Positions 1 to 10,689 of a stretch of 64,000 nt of DNA are shown here, piece after piece. Position 1 is the first letter of the stretch; each line of letters starts with the position of its first letter. The DNA is from Homalodisca vitripennis (lineage: Eukaryota; Arthropoda; Insecta; Hemiptera; Cicadellidae): NCBI RefSeq assembly GCF_021130785.1, contig NC_060212.1, forward strand, positions 145,207,001 through 145,271,000. The letters run 5' to 3'. The notes beneath the pieces were generated by a model. It worked only from the letters and a program-made list of their open reading frames with translations. It had not been told where the DNA came from and ran no database searches. The position numbers and the translations under genes are program-made.

Positions 1-607
1 TAATTTTCTTGTTGCAGTTATATACCCATTAAACAAATATAAAGATATTCAATAATTCTTACCCAAATCTCATGGAATTACATACACGATTATGGTAATG
101 GATGTTTTTTATATAGAAATGAAGCTTAATGCAAAATTCCAATATGTGGATCAGTTCGCGGACAAATACAATTTTCGAATACCTCGAGCAATTGGCTTCG
201 CTGACACTCAGAAAATACAATTTTATGAAGGAACTATTATCAATTCAACCCCGTTGTTTCGGTTTATCTCAGGATATTAAAAAGTATCCTAAATGAAATT
301 AGTATAGTCCTTCCTATTGCAACGGGCTGATCACATTTTTTCCACATGTTTTGAAGTAAGTATTTGAAAGACTAGCGAAAATAGCTGCATTATTACATTT
401 TGATATATATTAAATAGACGTTCCATCAAATGTAGGTTAGTACGGTTTACTACTATGAACTTTGCTTGCTTCGCTATTTCAGTTTAATTCACAATTTATC
501 ACATTAGTACACACAACTCATCCCTACATACTTATTCAAGTGTAGCAATTCACATACTATTTAGGAACCGAAGAAGATAATGAAGATTGATCATTAATTC
601 GTATTAA
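1..607. other. A+T-rich stretch, nothing recognised
   Basis: Low-complexity A+T-rich DNA. A 62-codon open frame at 92-280 on the plus strand has no motif I recognise and no splice or promoter context, so I treat it as chance. Confidence 0.6.
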
Positions 608-1075
608 ATACTCAAGTATACAACTTTTGGATTACACATCAATCATGGAATAAATAGCATATGACAACTCACACAAAGTAGCATTAGAGTACAAGTAGAA
701 ATGTTGGCAAAACTGACTAAAACACACAAAGTAGTCTTTATTGGCAGTCCCTGAATTGTAAAAAAATTTCACAAAAGAAATCATTTTTGTAGTTTCTCGG
801 ATGTTCCCAAGACCAATTTTCTGGTTCCCCAGTCTCTGGTTTTATATACTCAAGTATAGAACTTGTGGATTACACATCATATCATGGAATACATTCATGA
901 AATAGCATATGACAACTCACAAAGTAGCATTAGAGTACAAGTAGAAATGTTGGCAAACCGGACTAAAACGCACAAAGTAGTCTTTATTGGCAGTCCCTGA
1001 ATTAGAAAAGACTACAAAAGAAATCAGGTTGTAGTTTTTAGTTTCTCGGATGTTTGCTGACTCCCCAGTCTCTGA
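608..1075. repeat. Two-copy tandem duplication, unit about 238 bp
   Basis: The block starting ATACTCAAGTATA at 608 is repeated from 846. Both copies contain, in the same order, GATTACACATCA, AATAGCATATGACAACTCAC, AAGTAGCATTAGAGTACAAG, AGTCTTTATTGGCAGTCCCT, TTTCTCGGATGTT and CCCCAGTCTCTG. The copies differ by small indels and scattered substitutions, which suggests a fairly old local duplication. No coding potential is seen. Confidence 0.85.
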
Positions 1076-1440
1076 ACGGTTGAACCCTGTTTAGCTGGCT
1101 GTTTAACAGTTACCCGAATAATTACAAGGGTGACCCCTGCGGTCTGTGGGTGATATCCAATTTCACACACAACAAGGTGCGAGTGAGCGGTGGTGATTGG
1201 CTGAGGTGCTAAACGATGTGTCGGGAGATCAATCTCTTGTCCGGCAAGATTGCCAAACATCCCGGTGAGTGATGAGGGAGTAGCTCATTACCTGCGAGAG
1301 ATGGATCTAACCCGAGCAGAGGTCGGACTTTCACGGAGTTGTGCAAACACCGAGGTTCTAGCTCCTCAGCCGCCGCGCCGCCAACTATTGAACTTTCAGC
1401 CTTCCACCAGTTATGGGTCTCTCTCATGTTCATAAACATA
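1076..1440. other. Mixed-composition island with overlapping short ORFs
   Basis: Somewhat richer in G+C than its flanks. Open frames of 61-78 codons overlap here on both strands (1024-1260 and 1209-1439 minus, 1250-1435 plus), which is typical of non-coding DNA with few stops. No domain recognised. It could be regulatory. Confidence 0.3.
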
Positions 1441-1799
1441 ATTTAAATACATCAGGGGTTTAATTAGTTGAGCGTTAGCGAAACCTATTAGTCGTGGGAC
1501 CTAGAACAAACTGTTTTTAAGGACTTAAAATGTTGCATGAAGCATTTATGTACAAGAAGCATCGTCTTCCATGATGGTACATGTCACTCCATAGGATTTT
1601 GCTGAGAGTTAGTGACCATTGGTCTTATGGGTAAACATAATGACGATGAGAAAATGGCAGGAGAATGGATTGGAATGTTTCAAAAACAATTCCAAAATGT
1701 GTCATACAAACTGTCTTAGTTGCTAATCATACGACATTGAAAAATTATAAAGATTTAGTAGACTATGGGAGATTAAATGAATATGAATCATATAATTAT
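1441..1799 (+). repeat. Dispersed repeat copy (GAGcGTTAGcGA family)
   Basis: Contains GTTGAGCGTTAGCGAA near 1466 and a second related word, GCTGAGAGTTAGTGACCATT, near 1600, followed by AACATAATGACGATGAGAAAATGG. A segment near 29614-29690 reads GCTGAGCGTTAGCGAACATT and then GAGGCAACGAGAAAATGGAG in the same order, so this is a dispersed family. Boundaries are not resolved. Confidence 0.4.
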
Positions 1800-2475
1800 T
1801 AAGTATTAATAAAGCACTTTTACAGCTATATATAACAGATTTCATAATACAACAGCTTGAGCAATCTAATTTATGCCTTAGGCAGGACGTGTTTCGCTCG
1901 CTTCGCGACATTGTCAAACGCACACTCAAATAAGCAAAATATGGAAATATTACATCCTTGCCACAAAGGACTAAAATTAAATATATTAGTAAAACATAGA
2001 AATATATGAAGGCCATTGTAAAGTGAAAACAACATTTTATATTACAAATTCAGCGGCAGGAATCATCCTATTTATGATAGAACCTCAATAATAGGAATAC
2101 AAACAATGCGGTCAACTCGAGCGAGATACTACAGATAACGAAGAAGACGCCTCGACCAGAGACATGTACGCAAACTGATCAACCAGTCCATGCACGACAC
2201 TTAAGTCGGCTGTACAGTCATGGTTTTCCCCATACTTTTAATAATTTTAATTTTTTCGACCCTACTCGACGAATTAAAAAATTAATTAATTTTTATGCCA
2301 TGTGTTTTAGTGTGTAGGTCTATATTGGTTTTTTTTTTTTTTTTGCTTAATATAGTGTGCTTTTGACAATGTCGTGTACGAGCAAAACGCGTTCATTCTA
2401 AGGATAAATTGGATTGCTCACGCTGTTATTAATGAAGCAGTTTGTTCTGCTTTGACTAACTGATTAGTCTTTGCA
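1800..2475. mobile_element. Inverted-repeat element, arms about 80 bp or more
   Basis: The arm at 1858-1940 (TGAGCAATCTAATTTAT ... CGACATTGTCAAA ... GCACACT ... AAGCAAAA) is matched by the reverse complement of 2341-2420 (TGAGCAATCCAATTTAT ... CGACATTGTCAAA ... GCACACT ... AAGCAAAA). Weaker similarity continues outward to about 1800 and 2475. The spacer is about 400 bp, A+T-rich, and holds a run of about 16 T at 2330-2344. No transposase frame is present, so this is a non-autonomous element or an inverted duplication. No target duplication identified. Confidence 0.65.
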
Positions 2476-3137
2476 ACAGTTTAATTTGGACTGACACTCT
2501 TTGTGCTAGATGATTTGATGGGATGACATTGATCGCGGACATTTCTCATCGCTGCGTGATTACAACTAGATTTTGAGAACTGATATGTGCCCCGTTTCAA
2601 ATGTCAAAATCCTTTTTGTCATCATATAAAATACAAATGTCCGAAATCTTGTTATTCTTGCACAACACGATTGTCTAATACCCTCCGGAAGAGTACGGCT
2701 CAGATTTGGTAGTGATGTGAGGCTGAGGAGATCACGTCAGCGGGTATTTGGACAGCACCTGCCGGCCTGTGGTAGCGGCCAGCAGCGGGCAGCGGGTAGG
2801 TCACGACTACAGAGTACAAAGGTCAGGGTCACCTTAGCTCCTGCTTCCGTAATGCTATCGCGCAATCTCCCGTCGGACCGTACGTACCAATCAAAACTGG
2901 AATAGCGTACCTTGATGAAGAGAATTCAATACTATGACGGCCCAGGACCGGCTCGGAGCTAGTCACAGAGTTACTGTTGGTGTGTTGAATACCATTATCA
3001 GCTTCTAGCTCTACCACTGGGAAAAGTCTTCGCCGGGCTTTGGATGCTCCGCTCCAAACCGTACTCCAAACAATTACGTTTACGTCCTAAACTTGTACTT
3101 GCATATAATTTCGGAAAGGGCAAAAACAAAAAAGCTG
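2476..3137. promoter_or_regulatory. G+C-rich island with AGGTCA half-sites
   Basis: The part from about 2690 to 2960 is richer in G+C and CpG. Within about 35 bp near 2795-2833 it carries AGGTCA, then AGGTCAGGGTCA, which reads as two directly abutting nuclear-receptor-type half-sites plus a third upstream. Short frames at 2717-2905 (plus) and 2829-3017 (minus) overlap on opposite strands and look like chance. Regulatory function is inferred from composition and motif words only. Confidence 0.25.
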
Positions 3138-3925
3138 CCTTTGAATTGGTGCTTCTAGAATTGAGCTCCCTCAGTCACGAACAGCACTCAACAACTGTCA
3201 CAAGAATCAAATTATGTGATTTTATTACCATATTTATTTGGAAAATTTGACCTTACTTCTTAAGCAGCAAGTACATATTACATGAATAATAAACTGAATC
3301 TATTGAAGAATATGAATGCTGAGTTTTTTTTGGAACGAACATGGATCCAAATTCCAGGAGTCGAGTTTGTAACAGTATCAGATTCCAGACGCTGCAATAA
3401 GAGGAAGGTGAACTGGAGCTAAACTAAAAATTCATAATGAATCAACCCTTCCCACCCTCCGTTATTGAATAGATTTAACACGTAACCTTTTGAATTGGCG
3501 CTTCTAGAATTGAGCTTGCTCAGACTCAGTCATGAACAGCACTCAACAACACTGACAACAAGGATCAAATTATGTGATATTATTTCCATATTTATTTCGA
3601 AACTTTGACCGTACTTCTTAAGTAACATGTAGAGATATAAATAACAAACTGAATTTATTTGAAGTGTTGAGTTTAGCTCCAGCTAATCTTCCTCTTGGTG
3701 TAACGTCTGGAATCTGATACTGTTACTGACTTCACTCCTGGAATCTGGAGCCATGTTTTTTTGGAACGAACATGGCTCCAAATTCCAGGAGTCGAGTCTA
3801 TAACAGTAGGTATCAGATTCCAGACGCTGCAAGAAGAGGAAGGTGAACTGGAGCTAAACTGAACCTTCATATTGAATCAACCCTTCCCACCACTGCTTCG
3901 TTATTGAATAAATTTAACACGTACC
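3138..3925. repeat. Two-copy tandem duplication, units about 348 and 440 bp
   Basis: Copy 1 (3138-3485) and copy 2 (3486-3925) share TTTGAATTGG, GCTTCTAGAATTGAGCT, AACAGCACTCAACAAC, ATCAAATTATGTGAT, CCATATTTATTT, AATCAACCCTTCCCACC and ATTTAACACGTA in the same order. Copy 2 is longer because it keeps a full foldback element, whereas copy 1 keeps only the loop-proximal and right-arm part of the same element. The duplication therefore either followed the insertion, with later loss in copy 1, or the left arm was lost during duplication. Confidence 0.85.
3670..3860. mobile_element. Foldback (palindromic) element, arms about 90 bp
   Basis: The left arm begins AGTTTAGCTCCAGCTAATCT and includes GTCTGGAATCTGATACTGTT and TCCTGGAATCTGGAGCCATG. 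The right arm is its reverse complement with some differences, ending CTGGAGCTAAACT at 3860. The loop is about 15 bp. Related pieces lie at about 3320-3427, 52392-52470 and 63522-64000, so this is a dispersed family. No coding sequence is present. Confidence 0.8.
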
Positions 3926-4464
3926 TATTAAAGAGACGCGTTCAAACTTAATATAACATGAATGATTATTAAATTATTTACCTAACTATCCTAATTTTTA
4001 TATACTTATACACGCCAGTAATATAAACATTATAGAGAATTTTATTTACTATGCTAATATCATGCGGAAGATATTCATATATATAGAGAGTGAATACAAG
4101 TTATATTAATTTATGGATATAATTATTTTCAGAGATTTTCTTCTGGTATTTTGTTTAAATTAAATATTTGAATGACAAACTGAAAATTAAATAAACCGAT
4201 ACAATAGTTTATCAGAGGGCCCGAAAAATGTAACGAAATAGCGCACATACAAATAGACTGACAGGTGGACCTACCACTTCACCTTTTGACCCAAAAGTCA
4301 CTAGTATTATTCAACAAACCATGAGGATTCCATGCGCCAAGTGACAAGTATCTGCGGTCTTTTTATCAAGTGTTATGGCTTATATTACAGAAACACGAGT
4401 TCCTTAATAAATAAACACAATTAGATCCTTCTTCTTCATTTTGTAACTTTTAATGGTCGATGTA
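3926..4464. other. A+T-rich stretch, nothing recognised
   Basis: No frame, repeat or motif that I can support. Confidence 0.6.
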
Positions 4465-4472
4465 ATTTCTTA

Positions 4473-4828
4473 GAGCCTTTTTCGTTTAAGGGCCAGGACC
4501 TTACAAACATACTATACCTGACTGACAGTGCATTTAATCGTTTTTTGTGTGTTATTAGTTCGTAGGGCAGTAGTCCAGGTACTACTTCTAGTATAAACTC
4601 GTCTTATCTTATCAGTGATAAACGCGCGCCGCTTATCTTTTGCCTTTAATGAAACCTGCGTTAGTTCTGTCTGAGTTTTGTGTGTGTAAGCAGTCATGGC
4701 GTTGTTGATCTGGGCTTGGAATTGCAAGCTCGAGTTAATTTTTTTCTATAAGAGCAAGCATCGCGTGATCTGAGTTTTGAATAGGCAAGCTAGGGTCTTT
4801 TGTGCTGGCCCTTAAACGAAAAAGACCC
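4473..4828. mobile_element. 356-bp miniature inverted-repeat transposon with 8-bp target duplication
   Basis: The element is flanked by a perfect 8-bp direct repeat ATTTCTTA (4465-4472 and 4829-4836). Its ends are 26-bp inverted repeats that match at 23 positions: the left starts GAGCCTTTTTCGTTTAAGGG and the reverse-complemented right starts GGGTCTTTTTCGTTTAAGGG. An 8-bp target duplication is the signature of hAT, P and some Merlin elements; which superfamily is undecided because no transposase is present. The interior has no frame with a recognisable domain; the 71-codon minus frame at 4512-4727 is taken as chance. Confidence 0.9.
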
Positions 4829-4836
4829 ATTTCTTA

Positions 4837-6182
4837 TCCAAAACAAATGTTATACGTCTATACTTAGTGTTTCATCTAATGATACAGCAGGGGCAGAGGC
4901 TCAATCAACCATCCGTTTATAGGACATCACTTTTACTTCCAGTGATATTGTATAATGAGGAGATTAAATCTAGATGTCCCAATAAAAGATCGAGCACGGT
5001 CGGACCACCTTGCGCCACAAAATCAATTTTGATTTCTCCACCACGATGAAGCGTGAAATTAGAATCCTATATGTAAGACGTTAAATACGTCGTAAAGATC
5101 GGCAGACCGTCAGATAACCGCGTAGGGATATCAATTACGACGGAATCTCGACCATTACGCAACCGGCACTTCCTGATGATAACTCCGACCCGGGTCGGAA
5201 TACGAATATCATTTGCAAATGCCAGTGGGAGCCCCGCGCCACGCCGACGTAAAATTAGCCCAATCAATAAGCAATCAAAAACAATAAGGTTGGCGAGGCA
5301 GTGGTAGCACGTCCCGTCGCACGTAGTGCACGTGCAGGTGCTAGGAGCTGCGCGTCGCGTCCAAGTCTCTCACGTACTCGCCCTCACTGGATGTAATACA
5401 ATTAATTTCCACCGTGCCATTAGCCAGGGCCGGATTAAATGAGGTGGACTCCCTCTGTTACTAACCGCTATGCAGGAATTTCGGGTTTCGGTGCCCTACA
5501 TTGGTTTCAGGAGTTTAGCTCTTGTTCTCATTACAGGACCGTCACACGATTTATAATTAAGAGCACAATAAATTGATTTCACTCTGTAGACCCGTAAGAT
5601 TTAATTTAAAAGTGCCATTACTTTAAACGGTTTATTATCTCATGTTAAAAGAAAAACAAATGCGTTCTGAAGAGCTTTGAGGAATCCTAAAAAAATTCAA
5701 ACAGGTGTTTTGCTCAAATACGATATATTTTAAACTAATGCTTCAAGTCCATAATAAAACAAATTAAGATATTCCTGGCTTTGGCAAATGTCAGTATTTA
5801 TTCACTCTCGTATCGAGAAAGTATGTGTTCAGGTTTGAACATGACTGTGTTGTGAATCGTAGCTATCCCATAACATATTTTGATTAAAACAAAACGTTTA
5901 ATTAATGTGAGAAATTACATCGACTCTATAATATAGATTGAGAAAGGGTTTAGCAACGCTGAGACAGTAACACTACTATGAGCGTTAACAACATATTTTA
6001 CAAAGTAAAACATTCGTAAGTATTACTTAATTATTGAAAAATAAGTTATTGAATTTGTTGTAAAACGTCTTGCACGGATATTGGTTCAACCTGTGCAATA
6101 GAACATTGTGATTCGGTCTAATACAAAATTGTCAGCGAGTACTTATAAGCTATGTCGGTATTTAATACCGAAATAGCCTGGG
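4837..6182. other. Unassigned, with a G+C-rich island at about 4980-5420
   Basis: The island holds CpG-rich words such as GTCGCACGTAGTGCACGTGC near 5315 (overlapping CACGTG-type E-boxes) and short frames at 4867-5049 (plus) and 5067-5267 (minus) without any recognisable domain. GGGCCGGATTAAAT near 5428 resembles a transposon-edge word but I cannot define an element. From about 5560 to 6180 the DNA is A+T-rich and empty. Confidence 0.35.
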
Positions 6183-6270
6183 GGTTGGTCCCCAGGTTAA
6201 GTGTTAGAGAGGACTTCTTAGCCCTAACTTCGCCTGGTAAAATAAGACATTCTTTACTTTTTTACTTTTA
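6183..6270 (+). mobile_element. SINE fragment, 3' body and tail only
   Basis: GTTGGTCCCCAGGTTAAGTG, then GACTTCTTAGCCCTAACTTC and CTGGTAAAATAAGACAT match the downstream half of the 5S-derived SINE at 63554-63800 with few differences. The 5S-like head is absent, so this is a truncated copy. Confidence 0.75.
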
Positions 6271-7325
6271 ATACTTTCTGTTAATTAATCCTGTCTGCTT
6301 GTTAATAAGGAAAAACTGTGTAACTGTGATGAAAATTAGTACAATTCACTTTAAATTAGATTTAAAATTAATAGAACCCAATGAGTGTTGTTTATGTATT
6401 TAAAGTTTAGATATAAAACATCATATCATTATTAATAACTACAACACACTCGTTCACAATTATCTGGCTTCAAAATCACTGAATAGCGTAAACTCAAAAA
6501 GCACATTTGATAATTCTGGGAAATCATAAAATAATTTATTATTATTATTATTATATTGTTTTAACTTTGTGGCTTACATACAATCTAAATATGAAGGTTT
6601 TTAGCAAACATAATGTAGGCTACTATTTTGAATGGAAAACAGACAAACTTTTCTCTTTCTGGGAAACATTTATTTCTAATCAAATTATACAACCCATATT
6701 ATTGTTGAAAAATACGTTAGACGTATTAATTATACAGTACACATCCTGGTATAAGCTTCTAAGAATTTGAAGAATTCAATAAAGAGTTCAGATTATATTG
6801 CAGTTAAACAAAATTAGCTTAATACCTTTGTTGCGAGATACAGTTGTGTAAATTTGTGTTAAAAGCTTTTTTGTTTCATGGTACTTTGGATATAAGATAA
6901 AAAAATACGAGTTTGATTATAGATGTGCCTTGAATTATTATAATATAGATTAGATATACTTCGTGTAAATAAACAAATTCAACCTTTTCTAACCATTTTA
7001 TTCATATCTTTATTACATATATTCCTTTTACAACTGTAATATTCTCTACAAACACAAAATTACTGATCAAACATCATAGAGCCGAAGCCTGTTCCCAGAG
7101 GAGTATTGGATACCGTAACCCTGTGGCCTCGTCCACGCTCAGTTGGCCGCAGTCATGCAGCACAATGTTGTCTCCATGTTTAAATCAGGAGCTGAAGGCG
7201 CCTCCTGGCGCCGCGTTCAAATGTCTCTGTCCAGTTTCACAACTGAAGACTCGTGCTTCTCGTGTTGATTTATGGAACCTAACAGTTCGAGAGCGGCGAG
7301 CGTAGCGGCAGCAGTCTAAGATCCC
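6271..7325. other. Unassigned A+T-rich DNA, then a mixed island at 7080-7325
   Basis: A short (TTA)n run lies at about 6533-6553. A plus frame at 6507-6770 is A+T-rich with no domain. The last 250 bp are richer in G+C. On the minus strand a possible terminal exon (7060-7120) is discussed under findings: it is preceded by CCACAG, ends in TAA, and has two AATAAA signals about 46 and 58 bp beyond the stop. Evidence is too thin for a gene call. Confidence 0.3.
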
Positions 7326-10200
7326 TGATCTGCTTGGCCCGAGGCTACATCTCCTGGCATTACAACTTTGTCTGGATCCGGCCAGGGAGCTCACGACTCA
7401 GGTACTCTCTGCTACCTTTGCTACACATCTGGATCCGTCCAGAGAGCTCACGACTCCGGCACTCTCTGCTACCTTTGCTACACATCTGGATCCGCCCAGA
7501 GAGCTCACGACTCCGGCACTCTCTGCTACCTTTGCTACACATCTGGATCCGTCTAGGGAGCTCACGACTCGGGCACTCTCTGCTACCTTTGCTACACATC
7601 TGGATCCGTCCAGGGAGCTCACGATTGGGGCACTCTCTGCTACCTTTGCTACACATCTGGATCCGTCTAGGGAGCTCACGACTCGGGCACTCTCTGCTAC
7701 CTTTGCTACACATCTGGATCCGTCCAGAGAGCTCACGACTCCGGCACTCTCTGCTACCTTTGCTACACATCTGGATCCGTCCAGGGAGCTCACGACTCGG
7801 GCACTCTCAGCTACCTTTGCTACACATCTGGATCCGCCCAGAGAGCTTGCGACTCCGGCACTCTCTGCTACCTTTGCTACACATCTGGATCCGTCTAGGG
7901 AGCTCACGACTCGGGCACTCTCTGCTACCTTTGCTACACATCTGGATCCGTCCAGGGAGCTCACGATTGGGGCACTCTCTGCTACCTTTGCTACACATCT
8001 GGATCCGTCTAGGGAGCTCACGACTCGGGCACTCTCTGCTACCTTTGCTACACATCTGGATCCGTCTAGGGAGCTCACGACTCGGGCACTCTCTGCTACC
8101 TTTGCTACACATCTGGATCCGTCCAGATAGCTCACGACTCCGGCACTCTCTACTACCTTTGCTACACATCTGGATCCGTCTAGAGAGCTCACGACTCCGG
8201 CACTCTCTGCTACCTTTGCTACACATCTGGATCCGTCCAGGGAGCTCACGACTCGGGCACTCTCTGCTACCTGTGCTACACATCTGGATCCGTCTAGGGA
8301 GCTCACGACTCGGGCACTCTCTGCTACCTTTGCTACGCATCTGGATCCGTCTAGAGAGCTCACGACTCCGGCACTCTCTGCTACCTTTGCTACACATCTG
8401 GATCCGTCCAGGGAGCTCACGACTCGGGGCACTCTCAGCTACCTTTGCTACACACCTGGATACGTCCAAGGAGCTCACGACTCGGGCACTCTCTGCTACC
8501 TTTGCTACACATCTGGATCCGTCTACGGAGCTCACGACTCGGGCACTCTCTGCTACCTTTGCTACACATCTGGATCCGTCTAGGGAGCTCACGACTCGGG
8601 CACTCTCTGCTACCTTTGCTACACATCTGGATCCGTCCAGAGAGCTCACGACTCGGGCACTCTCTGCTACCTTTGCTACACATCTGGATCCGTCCAGGGA
8701 GCTCACGACTCCGGCACTCTCTGCTACCTTTGCTACACATCTGGATCCGTCCAGAGAGCTCACGACTCCGGCACTCTCTGCTACCTTTGCTACACATCTG
8801 GATCCGTCTAGGGAGCTCACGACTCGGGCACTCTCTGCTACCTTTGCTACACATCTGGATCCGCCCAGAGAGCTTGCGACTCCGGCACTCTCTGCTACCT
8901 TTGCTACACATCTGGATCCGTCTAGGGAGCTCACGACTCGGGCACTCTCTGCTACCTTTGCTACACATCTGGATCCGTCCAGGGAGCTCACGATTGGGGC
9001 ACTCTCTGCTACCTTTGCTACACATCTGGATCCGTCCAGGGAGCTCACGACTCGGGCACTCTCAGCTACCTTTGCTACACACCTGGATACGTCCAAGGAG
9101 CTCACGACTCGGGCACTCTCTGCTACCTTTGCTACACATCTGGATCCGTCTACGGAGCTCACGACTCGGGCACTCTCTGCTACCTTTGCTACACATCTGG
9201 ATCCGTCTAGGGAGCTCACGACTCGGGCACTCTCTGCTACCTTTGCTACACATCTGGATCCGTCCAGGGAGCTCACGATTGGGGCACTCTCTGCTACCTT
9301 TGCTACACATCTGGATCCGTCTAGGGAGCTCACGACTCGGGCACTCTCTGCTACCTTTGCTACACATCTGGATCCGTCTAGGGAGCTCACGACTCGGGCA
9401 CTCTCTGCTACCTTTGCTACACATCTGGATCCGTCCAGAGAGCTCACGACTCCGGCACTCTCTGCTACCTTTGCTACACATCTGGATCCGTCCAGAGAGC
9501 TCACGACTCCGGCACTCTCTGCTACCTTTGCTACACATCTGGATCCGTCCAGGGAGCTCACGACTCGGGCACTCTCTGGTACCTGTGCTACACATCTGGA
9601 TCCGTCTAGGGAGCTCACGACTCGGGCACTCTCTGCTACCTTTGCTACACATCTGGATCCGTCTAGGGAGCTCACGACTCGGGCACTCTCTGCTACCTTT
9701 GCTACACATCTGGATCCGTCCAGAGAGCTCACGACTCGGGCACTCTCTGCTACCTTTGCTACACATCTGGATCCGTCCAGGGAGCTCACGATTGGGGCAC
9801 TCTCTGCTACCTTTGCTACACATCTGGATCCGTCTAGGGAGCTCACGACTCGGGCACTCTCTGCTACCTTTGCTACACATCTGGATCCGTCCAGAGAGCT
9901 CACGACTCCGGCACTCTCTGCTACCTTTGCTACACATCTGGATCCGTCCAGAGAGCTCACGACTCCGGCACTCTCTGCTACCTTTGCTACACATCTGGAT
10001 CCGTCTAGGGAGCTCACGACTCGGGCACTCTCTGCTACCTTTCTTCACATCTCGGCAACAAACTACACCTGATCTCCTTGGCCGGAGGCTACATCTCCTG
10101 GCATTGCAAGTTTGTCTAGAACCGTCCAAGGGAGCTCACTATTCCCGCACTCTCTGCTACCTTTGCTATATATCTCGGCAGCAAACTATCCCACTATGTA
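7326..10200. repeat. 57-bp tandem array, about 47 copies, with higher-order structure
   Basis: The unit is 57 bp and contains CTACCTTTGCTACACATCTG, GATCCGTC, then GAGCTCACGACT and GCACTCTCTG. Positions 7370-10045 fit about 47 copies. Variants at fixed positions (GTCCA/GTCTA/GCCCA; GAGAG/GGGAG; ACTCCGG/ACTCGGG/ATTGGGG) recur in blocks. A rare unit reading ACCTGGATACGTCCAAGGAG occurs at 8454 and 9081, exactly 11 units apart; GAGAGCTTGCGACTCCGG occurs at 7841 and 8868, 18 units plus 1 bp apart. One extra G at about 8426-8429 shifts frame. Because 57 is a multiple of 3, several frames stay open on both strands; none has coding features. The array is bracketed by related sequence (CTACATCTCCTGGCATT at about 7347 and 10088). 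Beyond it the sequence CTCGGCAACAAACTA recurs with a 122-bp offset, suggesting that the 57-bp core was amplified from a longer ancestral unit. Confidence 0.97.
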
Positions 10201-10689
10201 TGGGATTTAAGTAGATTGTGAGAAAAAAAGACTTAATGGATAAAAAAGGACTTAGCAGCATTGAATTACTGACCCTAATGTAACCTTCAGTTGATAAAAT
10301 TTTGGAAAATTGATTTCATGAAACTGCTTATATATTATATATTACTGAAATTTAATGATGGAACTCAATAAAATTCATCTTATTAGTTTGTATTATGCAG
10401 AATTTCGTTAGACCTGCATATCCATGAGATGAGCCGGTTTAACAGCAGCTGAATACCAATCTTGTTTCATAAAATTCTGGGTCAAACATTACAGATAAGA
10501 CCTTTTGGTAAGACGTAAGCCAAAGTAGAGTACGTAAGGTGTACATTGTTGTGGTACTCTAAAGTTCTTAAATAAAGTTGCTATAGTTCAACATTGTTAG
10601 ACAATTTCACACTTACGTCAATATCGTTACAGTTACAACGTTTAGCTAATAATAAAAAACAGCGTATTTAAATTCTTCGAATAACTTCC
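10201..10689. other. A+T-rich stretch, nothing recognised
   Basis: No supported feature. Confidence 0.6.

Noticed and set aside
7326..10200. CRISPR array
   Set aside because: Units are contiguous with no unique spacers, and the genome is eukaryotic.
7334..10214. Very large open frames on both strands (up to 912 codons) with 19-residue repeats
   Set aside because: They exist because the 57-bp unit is divisible by three and has few stops; several frames are open at once on both strands and a 1-bp insertion switches the repeat peptide. No sign of selection for protein.
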